A DNA stretch of 64,000 bases from 0-14-0-80-60-11 sp049322355 (GCA_049322355.1 JBMORG010000027.1:124001-188000), one strand, 5' to 3'. Positions 40,525-49,758 are shown, counted from the stretch's first letter. Program-made: numbers and translations. The notes: generated by a model not told the origin, from the letters alone.

Positions 40525-41568
40525 ATGGCCGAATTCAGCACCTATAAAGATGCCGGGGTCGATATCGAGAAGGCAGACGCCTTCATTAAAAATATCCGGC
40601 CTTTGGTTAAAGCCACTTACCGTACCGGGGTCCTGGGGGAGATCGGGTCCTTCGGCGGCATGTTTCATCTGGGGGTGGACCGCTATCGCGACCCCGTATT
40701 GGTATCCGCCACCGACGGGGTGGGGACCAAGCTGAAAATCGCTATCCTCATGAACCGCCACGACACAATCGGCATCGACCTGGTGGCCATGTGCGCCAAC
40801 GACATTGTGGTCCATGGCGCCACCCCGTTGTTTTTTCTGGATTACCTGGCCATGGGGAAGCTGTCCACTGAAACCGCCACGCTCCTCATTGAAGGCATCG
40901 CTCACGGCTGCCGGTTGGCCCGCTGCTCCCTGATCGGCGGAGAAACCGCGGAGATGCCCGGCATCTATCAGCCCGGCGACTACGATTTGGCCGGCTTTGT
41001 GGTGGGGGTAGTGGAACGGGACGCCATCATCGACGGCTCGGATATTGCCGTAGGACACCGGATCATCGGCATCGCCTCCAGTGGCCTCCATGCCAACGGC
41101 TACTCCCTGGTGCGCCAGGTGCTGTTTGAGCGGCACCATTTGCAGGTGGACGACGAGATTCCGGAATTGGGCGGGCCCCTGGGAGAAGAACTCTTGAAAC
41201 CCACCCGCATCTATGTAGAGACGGTGCTCAATCTGCTCCGGGACTTCCCGTTGAGCGGCATCTGCCATGTCACCGGCGGCGGCTTGACCGACAACCTGCC
41301 CCGTATTTTGCCCAAATCGTGCCAAGCCATCATCAAAAAGCACTCCTGGCCGGTGCCTCCTATATTCCATCTGCTTCGGGACCGGGGCAACATCCCGGAA
41401 GCTGAAATGCTCAGGACCTTCAATAACGGCATCGGCCTGGTGCTCGTGGTCAGGGAAGAACACGAAGCCGATGTCCTTCTGCGTCTCCAAGGCCTGCACG
41501 AGGCAGGCTACGTCATCGGGGAAATCGTGGAACGCAAAAATGACGACCCGGCGCTGGTGTATATGTGA
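40525..41568 (+). CDS. purM: Phosphoribosylformylglycinamidine cyclo-ligase (AIR synthetase)
   Basis: This 347-residue enzyme of de novo purine synthesis shows YKDAGVDIEKADAFI, the ATP/substrate regions GSFGGMFHLG, DGVGTKLKIA, DLVAMCANDIVVHGATP and LIGGETAEMPG, and the SSGLHANGYSLVRQ segment. It closes the imidazole ring of FGAM using ATP. The ATG follows GGGGAGACA. No other pur genes of the pathway are in the window. Confidence 0.97.
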   Translation: MAEFSTYKDAGVDIEKADAFIKNIRPLVKATYRTGVLGEIGSFGGMFHLGVDRYRDPVLVSATDGVGTKLKIAILMNRHDTIGIDLVAMCANDIVVHGATPLFFLDYLAMGKLSTETATLLIEGIAHGCRLARCSLIGGETAEMPGIYQPGDYDLAGFVVGVVERDAIIDGSDIAVGHRIIGIASSGLHANGYSLVRQVLFERHHLQVDDEIPELGGPLGEELLKPTRIYVETVLNLLRDFPLSGICHVTGGGLTDNLPRILPKSCQAIIKKHSWPVPPIFHLLRDRGNIPEAEMLRTFNNGIGLVLVVREEHEADVLLRLQGLHEAGYVIGEIVERKNDDPALVYM

Positions 41569-41642
41569 TATCTTCCACCGCGCCAATCCAGCTTAGACGA
41601 GATGCGGCCGGGGTCCCAGACTGGATAAAATCTAACAAAATA

Positions 41643-41768
41643 TTGACAATTCTCTTTCAAATATGGTAAAAACTAGCAGTTTTTTAGCCCAGAGCTTGGA
41701 TCCGGTTTAAGGCGGACTGAGACTCGGAGGGTGGTCTACCCCCAGAGGATCAGGTCTGGGGTTTTTTT
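41643..41768 (+). promoter_or_regulatory. Promoter and structured leader of panC
   Basis: TTGACA at 41643 with TAAAAA 18 bases on gives a likely start near 41679 and a leader of about 90 bases. The leader can fold into GGGT-GGTCT-ACCC (41729-41741) or into the terminator-type hairpin next to the panC start, which share two C residues and so exclude each other. The only strong ribosome-site-like sequence, GGAGGG at 41727, is about 40 bases before the start codon. Confidence 0.5.
41740..41768 (+). terminator. Intrinsic-terminator-like hairpin abutting the panC start codon
   Basis: CCCCAGA and TCTGGGG form a 7-bp stem with an 8-base loop, directly followed by seven T and then the panC ATG. It either ends a short RNA from the upstream promoter, acts as an attenuator of panC, or shortens the distance between the upstream GGAGGG and the ATG. 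Confidence 0.65.
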
Positions 41769-42632
41769 ATGGAGATAATCAGCGATCCACGAGATGTGGG
41801 GACCCTGGCCCGGCTATGGCGGGAGCAGGGATTTAAAGTGGCATTGGTGCCCACCATGGGCTTTTTCCACCAGGGGCATGTGAGCCTGATGGAATATGGG
41901 CGCACCATCGCCGACCGGCTCGTGGTGAGCCTGTTTGTCAATCCCGCCCAGTTCGGGCCCGCCGAAGATTTGGCCCGTTATCCCCGGGATTTGGACCGGG
42001 ATGCCCGCCTGGCCCTGGACGCGGGCGTTGACTGCCTCTACACCCCTGAGGTCGGGTCTATGTACCCGGCGGGGTACCAGACATATGTCGAGGTGGAGCA
42101 GCTTTCCCACGGCCTGTGTGGCGCTTCCCGGCCGGGCCATTTTCGGGGCGTGGCCACGGTGGTGCTCAAACTGTTCAATCAGGTAACACCTGAGGTGGCC
42201 ATTTTTGGGGAAAAAGACTATCAGCAGTTGATGGTCGTGAAGCGCCTGGTAGCAGACCTGGACGTGCCGGTGGAAATTATTGGCCGGCCCATCGTCCGGG
42301 AGCCCGACGGGCTGGCCATGAGCTCCCGGAATACTTATTTAAACCCGGAAGAACGGGCCGCAGCCCTCTGCCTCTTCCGGGGCATCCAGGCCGCCCGGGA
42401 ATTGGTGGGTTCTGGGGCCAAAAGCCGGGAGGATATTTTGGCAGCGGTGGGTCAGATTATTACTGCGGCTCCTTACACCCGTATCGACTATGTGGATTTA
42501 GTGGACCCCCAGACCCTCCGGGAAGTTGACACCATTGAGGACGAAGCCCGATTGTTGCTGGCAGTATGGATCAATAAGACCCGCCTCATCGACAATACTT
42601 TGCTATCGGAGTCCCGTTTATGTTGCGTGTAA
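41769..42632 (+). CDS. panC: Pantothenate synthetase
   Basis: At 287 residues it has the PanC signature: VALVPTMGFFHQGHVSLM (HxGH adenylation motif), SLFVNPAQFGPAEDL, YPRDLDRDARL, GVDCLYTPE, HFRGVATVVLKLFNQ and VREPDGLAMSSRN. It condenses pantoate and beta-alanine with ATP to pantothenate for coenzyme A. The first ATG gives the expected N-terminus (MEIISDPRDV), yet no ribosome site directly precedes it. It overlaps panD by 13 bases, which supplies beta-alanine. Confidence 0.97.
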   Translation: MEIISDPRDVGTLARLWREQGFKVALVPTMGFFHQGHVSLMEYGRTIADRLVVSLFVNPAQFGPAEDLARYPRDLDRDARLALDAGVDCLYTPEVGSMYPAGYQTYVEVEQLSHGLCGASRPGHFRGVATVVLKLFNQVTPEVAIFGEKDYQQLMVVKRLVADLDVPVEIIGRPIVREPDGLAMSSRNTYLNPEERAAALCLFRGIQAARELVGSGAKSREDILAAVGQIITAAPYTRIDYVDLVDPQTLREVDTIEDEARLLLAVWINKTRLIDNTLLSESRLCCV

Positions 42633-43015
42633 TGATGAAATCCAAAATCCACCGGGCCACCATCACCCAGGCCGATATGCACTATGAAGGATCCCTCACC
42701 ATATCCGCTGAACTGATGCGGGCGGCTGACATCCTGCCATATGAAATGGTCCACGTCTACAATATCTCCAACGGTGAGCGTTTCGAAACTTACGCCATTG
42801 AGGGCGCAGAAGATACCGGGGTGATCTGTTTAAACGGGGCCGCGGCCCGCAAAGGGGCCCCGGGAGATTTAATCATCATCACTACTTATGCCTCTTACGA
42901 GGGTTTGGAGTTGTCCCAGCATAAACCTAAAGTGGTCCTGGTGGACAGCAGCAATCGCCTGAAAAATACCTCCTCGGCGGAAAAACCCCTCGCTTTTTTC
43001 TCGGTTTCCAATTAA
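42620..43015 (+). CDS. panD: Aspartate 1-decarboxylase
   Basis: The 131-residue proenzyme contains MMKSKIHRATITQADMHYEG followed by S: the Gly-Ser bond is the self-cleavage site that generates the pyruvoyl group. LYP-type ILPYEMVHVYNISNGERFET and NGAAARKGAPGDLIII complete the fold. It makes beta-alanine from aspartate for PanC. The start lies within the end of panC, so translation is coupled. Confidence 0.97.
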   Translation: MLRVMMKSKIHRATITQADMHYEGSLTISAELMRAADILPYEMVHVYNISNGERFETYAIEGAEDTGVICLNGAAARKGAPGDLIIITTYASYEGLELSQHKPKVVLVDSSNRLKNTSSAEKPLAFFSVSN

Positions 43016-43030
43016 ACTAAGTCGGATATG

Positions 43031-43050
43031 GCGCGGGAGCTATCCCGCGC
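43031..43050 (+). other. Perfect hairpin between panD and metK
   Basis: GCGCGGGA, GCTA, TCCCGCGC: an 8-bp perfect stem with a 4-base loop, followed by TTTGATTATTCTTT. It may terminate panCD transcription, although the T tract is interrupted, or be a short leader hairpin of metK. No SAM riboswitch motif is visible in this 69-base gap. Confidence 0.55.
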
Positions 43051-43084
43051 TTTGATTATTCTTTAATAAAGGAGTCCCCTAAGG

Positions 43085-44299
43085 ATGGCCAAATCCGAAT
43101 TTCTCTTTACCTCGGAGTCCGTAACCGAGGGACATCCCGATAAAGTTGCGGACCAGATCTCCGACGCGATTTTGGACGGTATCCTGGCCCAAGACAAGTT
43201 CTCCCGTGTTGCCTGCGAAACTATGGTAACCACCGGCCTGGCCATGATTGCCGGAGAGATCACCACTAACGCCCGGGTGGATTTTCCCGTGATCGTGCGT
43301 GAAACCATCAAAGAGATCGGCTATTGTGACTCCTCCATGGGCTTCGACTGGGAAACCTGCGCCGTGCTCACCTCCCTGGACCGGCAGTCTCCGGACATCG
43401 CCCAGGGGGTGGAAGGCCGGGGGTTGTCGGCGGAACAAGGGGCCGGCGATCAGGGACTGATGTTCGGCTATGCCTCCACCTCCACGGAACACCTGATGCC
43501 TATGCCCATCTGGTACGCCCACCGGCTGGCCGAACGTCTGGCTAAAGTGCGAAAAACCGGCCGGTTGCCGTGGTTGCGCCCCGACGGCAAGACCCAGGTA
43601 ACGGTGCGCTATGAAAACGGCACCCCCAAAAGCATCCACACCGTAGTCATCGCGGCCCAACATAACCCCGACATAAAATATGATGATTTGAAAGAGGCCA
43701 TCGTAGAGGAAGTCATCAAAAAGACCATCCCGGCCGAACTTTTGGTGGACACCAAATTCCTGGTGAACACCACCGGCCGCTTTGTGGTGGGCGGTCCCTT
43801 AGGCGACTGCGGCATCACCGGCCGCAAGATCATCGTGGATACCTATGGCGGCCGGGGCTATCACGGTGGCGGCGCCTTCTCGGGCAAAGATCCCACCAAG
43901 GTGGACCGCACCAGCTCTTACATGCTGCGCCACGTGGCCAAGAACGTGGTGGCCGCGGGCCTGGCCAAACGCTGCGAAGTCCAGGTAGCCTACTCCATCG
44001 GCTTGCCCGATCCCCTGTCCATCATGGTCTATACTTACGGCACCGCGGTCATTCCCGAGGAAAAAATCCTGAGCATCATCAAGGACACCTTCAGTTTTAA
44101 GCCCGCAGCCATGATCCAATACCTGGAGCTCCAGCGGCCCATCTTTAAGAAGACCGCAGCTTACGGCCATTTTGGCCGCACAGATCCTGACTTTACTTGG
44201 GAATACCTCAATAAAATTGATATCTTGCGGGAAAAGGCCGGGCTTAAAGGCCCCTCCCCCATCTGCACCTGCCAACCGGAAATTGCCCTGGTAAAATAA
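43085..44299 (+). CDS. metK: S-adenosylmethionine synthetase
   Basis: This 404-residue enzyme makes SAM from methionine and ATP. Visible motifs are FTSESVTEGHPDKVADQISDA, the GAGDQGLMFGYA ATP motif and the P-loop-like GGGAFSGKDPTKVDR, both highly conserved in MetK. The ATG follows AAAGGAG. ahcY starts 16 bases after the stop, so the SAM-forming and SAH-removing steps are encoded together. Confidence 0.98.
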   Translation: MAKSEFLFTSESVTEGHPDKVADQISDAILDGILAQDKFSRVACETMVTTGLAMIAGEITTNARVDFPVIVRETIKEIGYCDSSMGFDWETCAVLTSLDRQSPDIAQGVEGRGLSAEQGAGDQGLMFGYASTSTEHLMPMPIWYAHRLAERLAKVRKTGRLPWLRPDGKTQVTVRYENGTPKSIHTVVIAAQHNPDIKYDDLKEAIVEEVIKKTIPAELLVDTKFLVNTTGRFVVGGPLGDCGITGRKIIVDTYGGRGYHGGGAFSGKDPTKVDRTSSYMLRHVAKNVVAAGLAKRCEVQVAYSIGLPDPLSIMVYTYGTAVIPEEKILSIIKDTFSFKPAAMIQYLELQRPIFKKTAAYGHFGRTDPDFTWEYLNKIDILREKAGLKGPSPICTCQPEIALVK

Positions 44300-44315
44300 G
44301 CGAAATGAGGCTCGC

Positions 44316-45572
44316 ATGAATTACGATGTGAAGGATATCAACTTGGCGGACAAAGGCCGCCTGCGGGTGGAGTGGGCCCGGCGGGATATGCCGGTGTTGA
44401 ACGCCATCCGGGAACGGTTTGAACGGGAAAAACCCCTGACCGGCCTTAGGCTTGCCGCCTGTTTGCACGTTACCACCGAAACCGCGGTGCTGGCCGCCAC
44501 CTTGAAAGCCGGCGGGGCGCTGGTGCATGTCTGCGCCTCCAACCCCTTGAGCACCCAAGACGATGTTGCGGCCTACCTGGCCCTGCAAGAAGGCATTCCC
44601 ACCTTTGCCATCAAAGGCGAGGACGGGGACACTTATTATCGTCACATTCACCAGGCCCTGGAGGTCAAGCCCCAAATGACCATGGATGACGGGGCCGACT
44701 TGGTCTTCACCGTCCACACCAAGCGCCAGGACCTCCTCCCCGACATTTTTGCCGGCACCGAAGAGACCACCACCGGGGTCATTCGCCTTAAGGCCATGGC
44801 CAAGGATGGGGTATTGCGCTATCCCATCATCGCAGTGAATGACGCCATGACCAAGTATCTCTTCGACAACCGCTACGGCACCGGCCAGAGCACCATGGAC
44901 GGTATCCTGCGGGCCACCAACCGGTTGATGTCCGGCAGCATCTTTGTGGTGGCCGGCTATGGTTGGTGCGGCCGGGGCTTGGCCATGCGGGCCCGGGGCA
45001 TGGGCGCCCGGGTGATCATCACCGAAGTCAACCCCCTCAAAGCCCTGGAAGCCCTGATGGACGGCTATGAAGTCCTGCCCATGGAGCAGGCTGCGCGTGT
45101 CGGCGACATTTTCTGCACCCTCACCGGCGACATCAATGTCATCCGGGAAGAGCATTTCGTCCTGATGAAAGACGGTGCCATCCTCTCCAATTCCGGGCAC
45201 TTTAACGTAGAGATCGACATTCCGGCTCTTGAGCGCATCAGCACTACCCGGCGCCCGATTCGGGAGTCGGTGGAAGAATTTACCCTGAAAAACGGTAATT
45301 GCCTCTATGTGCTGGCCGAAGGCCGCCTGGTCAATCTGGCTGCGGCGGAAGGCCACCCCTCGGCGGTTATGGATATGAGCTTTGCCAATCAGGCCCTGGC
45401 CGCGGAATTCATTTCCAAAAACCACCAGAAGTTCGCCAAACAGGTCTATCCGGTCCCCGAGGATATCGATAAAGAAATCGCCCGCTTGAAACTCGCGGCC
45501 ATGCAGGTGGAAATCGACACCCTGACGCCCGAACAGGAAAAATATCTGGCCTCCTACGATTTAGGGACCTAA
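44316..45572 (+). CDS. ahcY: Adenosylhomocysteinase
   Basis: At 418 residues it has the SAH hydrolase motifs CLHVTTETAVLAATLKAGG, the catalytic DMTKYLFDN-type segment (NDAMTKYLFDNRYGTGQS), the NAD-binding VVAGYGWCGRGLAMRARGMG, and the C-terminal EQEKYLASYDLGT (typically ending in Lys/Tyr-rich tail). It splits S-adenosylhomocysteine into adenosine and homocysteine, relieving inhibition of methyltransferases. Operon with metK. Confidence 0.97.
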   Translation: MNYDVKDINLADKGRLRVEWARRDMPVLNAIRERFEREKPLTGLRLAACLHVTTETAVLAATLKAGGALVHVCASNPLSTQDDVAAYLALQEGIPTFAIKGEDGDTYYRHIHQALEVKPQMTMDDGADLVFTVHTKRQDLLPDIFAGTEETTTGVIRLKAMAKDGVLRYPIIAVNDAMTKYLFDNRYGTGQSTMDGILRATNRLMSGSIFVVAGYGWCGRGLAMRARGMGARVIITEVNPLKALEALMDGYEVLPMEQAARVGDIFCTLTGDINVIREEHFVLMKDGAILSNSGHFNVEIDIPALERISTTRRPIRESVEEFTLKNGNCLYVLAEGRLVNLAAAEGHPSAVMDMSFANQALAAEFISKNHQKFAKQVYPVPEDIDKEIARLKLAAMQVEIDTLTPEQEKYLASYDLGT

Positions 45573-45593
45573 AAGCAGGGGTCAGTCTGGCAG

Positions 45594-45871
45594 GGCGGGC
45601 CTCCGTGCCCGCCGCCAACCGGGTATTTTTAAGGGTCAGGGGTAATATGCTATTGAAATTATCCGGTTGACTCCCGTAACCACTATATGTTGATTTTTAA
45701 TTAAAGACCCCATAAATGGATTTTTAATAAACTTTCGCTCATAACAAAGCGGCTTTATTCCCTCCCCCTTGATGGGGGAGGGTTAGGGTGGGGGTGGAAT
45801 CTTAGGTTATACAGAGGTGTTGCCCAGACAACCCCCTCCCCACCAACCCCCTCCAACCAGGGGAGGGGGAG
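45594..45871. repeat. Repeats in the ahcY downstream gap: families F and A (copy 5)
   Basis: A GGCGGGC/GCCCGCC hairpin at 45595-45614 is the reverse complement of the element at 37065-37085. A complete family A repeat occupies about 45758-45871. The rest of this 480-base gap before the phosphohexomutase gene shows no ORF or promoter I can support. Confidence 0.75.
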
Positions 45872-46052
45872 TTTCCGAATCAGGTTTATCTGATGGAACT
45901 TCGGGCTTCCGCTCATGCCATATATAGTGGTAAAGAGAATCAACCGGATAGCCCCACATGCTTTTAACTTTTAGCATTGAACTCATCGAGCGGTGGCTTT
46001 ACTGACTCTAATCCCTGGTTCCTAACCCCTGGTCCCTGACTCCTGCAACAAA

Positions 46053-47471
46053 ATGACTGAAATCAAATTCGGCACTTCCGGTTGGCGTGGAATTCTGGCG
46101 GAGGATTTCACTTTTGCCAACGCCCGCTTGGTGTGCCAGGGCATTGCCGATTATCTGAAACAGGAAGCTTTGGCTCATCAGGGAGTGGTAATTGGCTATG
46201 ATACCCGCTTTCTCTCCGAAGCCTTTGCCGCGGCCGCAGCCGAAGTGATGGCTGGAAACGGCATCACCAGTCATTTCACCCTCCGGGATTGTCCGACACC
46301 GGCGGTGAGTTGGGCCATCCGGGAAGGGAAGAACGCCGGTGGCATCAACATTACGGCCAGCCACAATCCCCCCGAATATAACGGCATCAAGTTTTCTCCT
46401 GCTACCGGCGGGCCTGCACCCTCAATGGTTACCAATGCCATCGAATCTCTCATCGCCGATCTGAACCCTGCCGTGATAAAAACCATGCCCCTGGACCAGG
46501 CCCGGAAACAGGGTCTGGTTCTGGATCTGGACCCTCGAGGTTCCTATTTTCAGCATCTCCAGGAACTGATAGACACCGAAGTGCTAAAGCGCTCGGGCCT
46601 CAAAGTGGTGGCGGATGTCATGTTCGGCACCGGCCGGGATTATCTGGATGCCTTCCTGGAGGAGGCGGGAGTGCAGGTGGAAACCCTCAACGGCTATCGG
46701 GACGCCTACTTCGGTGGGCACCGGCCGGAGCCAGCCGAGGAATTCCTTCAGGATCTTTCGGTCCGAATCAAGGCCACCGGCGCCCATTTGGGCCTGGCGG
46801 TGGACGCCGACGCCGACCGCTTCGGGGTTATGGACGCCGCAGGCGTTTATCGGGATGCCAACACCATCCTGGCCCTGCTTTTCGATTATCTCATCGAAAC
46901 CCGGGGCTGGGAGGGGGGCGTGGCCCGCAGTGTAGCCACCACCCATCTGATTGATCGGGTCGCCGCCCGTCACCGCCGCCCGGTCTTCGTCACCAAGGTG
47001 GGCTTCAAGCATCTGGGGCAATTTATTATTGAAGACCAGGTCCTCATGATAGGAGAAGAGAGCGATGGCTTCTCCATGAAACACCATCTGCCTGAAAAGG
47101 ATGGAATTTTAGCCTGCGTCTTGGTGGCCGAAATGGTGGCCAGGACAGGCAAGGGCCTCCCGGAACTGATCGACGGCCTGTTCGCCAAGGTCGGCCCGGT
47201 TTACAACCGCCGCCTCAATTTCTCCCTGGCCCCTGAGGTTAAGGAACGGCTTTTGGTTAAACTTCAGACCGCTCCGGTCCGTTTTGCCGGCCTGGCAGTT
47301 AAGGAGCACCTCACCCTGGACGGACACAAGTACGTCTTAGAGAATGGCAGTTGGGTCTGTTTCCGCCCTTCCGGCACTGAACCCGTAGTGCGCTTCTACT
47401 TCGAAGCATCCTCACTGGAGGAACTGGAGCGGTTGCAGCGCGCGGGAGAAGCTTTGATCCGGGGAGCCTGA
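46053..47471 (+). CDS. Phosphoglucomutase/phosphomannomutase
   Basis: The 472-residue protein has FGTSGWRGILAEDF at the N-terminus, the phosphoserine loop GGINITASHNPPEYNGIKFS, the metal-binding loop AVDADADRFGVMD and the sugar-binding GEESDGFS, with the C-terminal phosphate site FRPSGTEPVVR. It interconverts hexose-1- and hexose-6-phosphates for glycogen, LPS or nucleotide sugars. Which sugar is preferred cannot be told. The next gene starts one base after its stop codon. Confidence 0.94.
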   Translation: MTEIKFGTSGWRGILAEDFTFANARLVCQGIADYLKQEALAHQGVVIGYDTRFLSEAFAAAAAEVMAGNGITSHFTLRDCPTPAVSWAIREGKNAGGINITASHNPPEYNGIKFSPATGGPAPSMVTNAIESLIADLNPAVIKTMPLDQARKQGLVLDLDPRGSYFQHLQELIDTEVLKRSGLKVVADVMFGTGRDYLDAFLEEAGVQVETLNGYRDAYFGGHRPEPAEEFLQDLSVRIKATGAHLGLAVDADADRFGVMDAAGVYRDANTILALLFDYLIETRGWEGGVARSVATTHLIDRVAARHRRPVFVTKVGFKHLGQFIIEDQVLMIGEESDGFSMKHHLPEKDGILACVLVAEMVARTGKGLPELIDGLFAKVGPVYNRRLNFSLAPEVKERLLVKLQTAPVRFAGLAVKEHLTLDGHKYVLENGSWVCFRPSGTEPVVRFYFEASSLEELERLQRAGEALIRGA

Positions 47472-47472
47472 A

Positions 47473-48099
47473 ATGCCGGCAATGAACCTGCCTTACCTCA
47501 TGCAAGCCGCCCTCATGGCCATAGTGCTGCTGTTTTCCGTCATAATCCATGAGGTGGCCCACGGGTACGTGGCCCTCCTGAACGGCGACCCTACCGCCAA
47601 AATGCTGGGCCGCATTACTTTAAATCCGGCGCCCCACATCGACCTCATCGGCACCATCATTCTGCCTCTGCTGCTCCTGATCTCCCAATCCGGCATTATC
47701 TTCGGCTGGGCCAAGCCGGTGCCGGTCAACCCCCTTAACTATCGCAACTACCGCTGGGGAGAGTTCGCGGTGAGCGCCGCTGGTCCCGTGAGCAACCTGG
47801 TCCTGGCCGCACTCTTTTCCGTCTTGGTGCGTATGGGGTTCGACAACCCGGGTCTTATGCAGATGGCCTACTTTGGCGTGAGCATCAACATCTTTCTGGC
47901 CCTGTTCAACCTGATCCCCATTCCGCCTCTGGACGGCTCCCATATCCTGGCTCTCTTCCTGCCTCGGGAACTGGCCCGAATGTATGACTACCTGCAACCG
48001 GTGGGGTTCATCCTCATTCTGATCCTGTTTTACACGGGGATCATGGGGTATATCCTCATGCCGGTATATCGCCAAATTGCCTCAATGCTGCTGGGATAA
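47473..48099 (+). CDS. Site-2-protease-like M50 metallopeptidase
   Basis: A 208-residue membrane protein with about five or six hydrophobic segments. The zinc motif HEVAH lies in the first (VIIHEVAHGYVAL), the second metal ligand region is NLIPIPPLDGSHI (NPxxPLDG-type) and GWAKPVPVNPL is typical of the short bacterial S2P group (YwhC/Rip3-type without PDZ). These cleave membrane-embedded regulators or act in metabolite sensing. An ATG three codons downstream is possible. It is tightly linked to the phosphohexomutase gene. Confidence 0.9.
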   Translation: MPAMNLPYLMQAALMAIVLLFSVIIHEVAHGYVALLNGDPTAKMLGRITLNPAPHIDLIGTIILPLLLLISQSGIIFGWAKPVPVNPLNYRNYRWGEFAVSAAGPVSNLVLAALFSVLVRMGFDNPGLMQMAYFGVSINIFLALFNLIPIPPLDGSHILALFLPRELARMYDYLQPVGFILILILFYTGIMGYILMPVYRQIASMLLG

Positions 48100-48323
48100 G
48101 TTCAAGGTTCAAGATTTAGAGAAAAAAAGAAGGCCCCATAGCCGCCAGATGCCGATGTAAAAGCCACTGCCTATATCTGCCAAGAATTATTATTTAATTG
48201 ACTTTTGTTCATAAATTCTGTCTTGCGCAGAAGAGATTTAAAGTTATACAATTAAAAAGGTACAAGAGGATTCATAAATCCTCCTGCCGATTTCTCTGAT
48301 TACCTTCACGAGGAGTTCTTGAT

Positions 48324-49598
48324 ATGGATAAATGTCCTCATGGAGCCGATCCCAAGTCCTGCGGCGAAGACCCCAAGTCTTGCGAGGGCTGTGATCCGGC
48401 TCATCATGCCCAAGCTAAAGACCAGGAAGAGCGGGAACTGGCCCGGGCTCTGAAGCAGATTCGTCATAAACTGGTGGTGATGAGCGGCAAGGGCGGCGTA
48501 GGCAAAAGCAGCGTCGCGGTCAGCCTGGCCCTATCCCTGGCCCGCCGGGGCAAAAAGGTGGGGTTGATGGATGTGGACCTCCATGGCCCCAACGTCCTGA
48601 GGATGCTGGGCTTGAAGCAGCCTCTGGATTTGACCCACGCCCAGTTTGCCTTGCCCCCGGACCTCTTTGACAATCTCCGGGTCATCTCCATCGAGGTCCT
48701 GATGCGGGACCGGGACATGGCGGTGATCTGGCGGGGCCCTTTGAAGCACCAGCTTATCCGCCAGTTTATCAGCGAAGTGCAGTGGGGCGACCTGGATTAT
48801 CTGGTGGTGGATTCGCCTCCAGGTACCGGGGATGAGCCTATGAGCGTGGCCCAGACCATCCCCGATGCCCAGGCCGTCATCATCACCACCCCCCAGGAGA
48901 TTTCCCTGGCGGATGTGCGGAAGTCCCTAAATTTCTGTGAAAAAATCAATATGAAAGTGGTGGGGATCGTGGAGAACATGAGCGGCTACGCCTGCCCCCA
49001 CTGCGGGGAGAACCTTCCCTTGTTCAAAAGCGGCGGCGGCCTAAAAACCGCCCAGGCCGCCAAGGTTCCCTTCCTGGGGGCTCTGCCTTTCGATCCCCAG
49101 GTGGTGGAGGCCGCGGACCAGGGCCGGCTCCTGGAAGTTAAAGAGGCGGACAGCCCCTTTTTCCAGGCAATAAAGCCCATCGTGGAATACATCCTGGAGA
49201 CCCTCCCCGCAACGGCGGCCCCCAGACGGGAACCCGGGGTTATGAAATTTGCTCTGCCGGTGGACGACGGCAAATTGAGCGATAAGTTCGGCCATGCTTC
49301 CCACTTCGCCATCTTCAAGGTCAAAGACGGCACAGTCGGCCCCAAGGAACTCTTGGCCAGTCCGCCCCACGAACCCGGGGGCATCCCCGAATGGTTGGAC
49401 GACTTAGGCGTAACCCATGTCATCGCCGGGACTCTGGGTGAGAAGGCCCAGGGATTGTTGAGCAAAAAAGGCATCGAAGTGGTGGCTGGCGCTCCCCTGG
49501 AAGCTCCAGAAGCATTGGTCGAGAAGTATCTCAACAAGACCCTGGCCACCAGTCCCCGGGAACATCCGGGCGCCTGCGGTCAGTGTTCCACGCCCTGA
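48324..49598 (+). CDS. Mrp/NBP35-type Fe-S scaffold ATPase fused to a NifX-like domain
   Basis: 424 residues. An N-terminal Cys cluster (C4, C13, C20, C23) precedes a deviant Walker A SGKGGVGKSS (about residue 53), LMDVDLHGPN and VDSPPGTGDE, the Mrp/ApbC ATPase core, with the cluster-binding CPHC in GYACPHCGENL. From about residue 308 a domain of the dinitrogenase Fe-Mo cofactor (NifX/NafY) family follows (MKFALPVDDGKLSDKFGHA; GVTHVIAGTLGEKAQG). A Cys-containing tail (CGQCS) ends the protein. Fusions of this type are known in Desulfovibrio (MrpORP) and take part in Fe-S assembly and cell-division-linked functions. A strong terminator follows. Confidence 0.93.
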   Translation: MDKCPHGADPKSCGEDPKSCEGCDPAHHAQAKDQEERELARALKQIRHKLVVMSGKGGVGKSSVAVSLALSLARRGKKVGLMDVDLHGPNVLRMLGLKQPLDLTHAQFALPPDLFDNLRVISIEVLMRDRDMAVIWRGPLKHQLIRQFISEVQWGDLDYLVVDSPPGTGDEPMSVAQTIPDAQAVIITTPQEISLADVRKSLNFCEKINMKVVGIVENMSGYACPHCGENLPLFKSGGGLKTAQAAKVPFLGALPFDPQVVEAADQGRLLEVKEADSPFFQAIKPIVEYILETLPATAAPRREPGVMKFALPVDDGKLSDKFGHASHFAIFKVKDGTVGPKELLASPPHEPGGIPEWLDDLGVTHVIAGTLGEKAQGLLSKKGIEVVAGAPLEAPEALVEKYLNKTLATSPREHPGACGQCSTP

Positions 49599-49640
49599 AG
49601 GCCAAAAGTAGCCCAGACTAAGCTTGAACTGATCGTCACC

Positions 49641-49669
49641 GGGGGAAAAGGGAGTCAGCCTTTTCCCCC
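49641..49669. terminator. Bidirectional intrinsic terminator between mrp and nuoN
   Basis: GGGGGAAAAGG and CCTTTTCCCCC pair perfectly over 11 bp with a 7-base loop, followed by TTTCTGTTT on the plus strand. It lies between the convergent ends of the Mrp-NifX gene and the nuo cluster and can serve both. Confidence 0.85.
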
Positions 49670-49758
49670 TTTCTGTTTAAAGGGTTGCCGCCCTCTGCCT
49701 TCCATACTCTTCCAGTTGCAGTCTCTTGACAACATTTGATAGCAGAGACCGGATATGT

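Noticed and set aside
40024..41586. 520-codon minus-strand ORF
   Set aside because: Antisense shadow of the DUF134 gene and purM, both well supported.
41700..41768. TPP riboswitch in the panC leader (CTGAGA is present)
   Set aside because: The downstream TPP motifs (ACCTGATCTGG and the GCCAGCG/AGGGA core) are absent; only the short CTGAGA matches.
44244..45425. 393-codon minus-strand ORF
   Set aside because: Antisense to ahcY, whose motifs are unambiguous.
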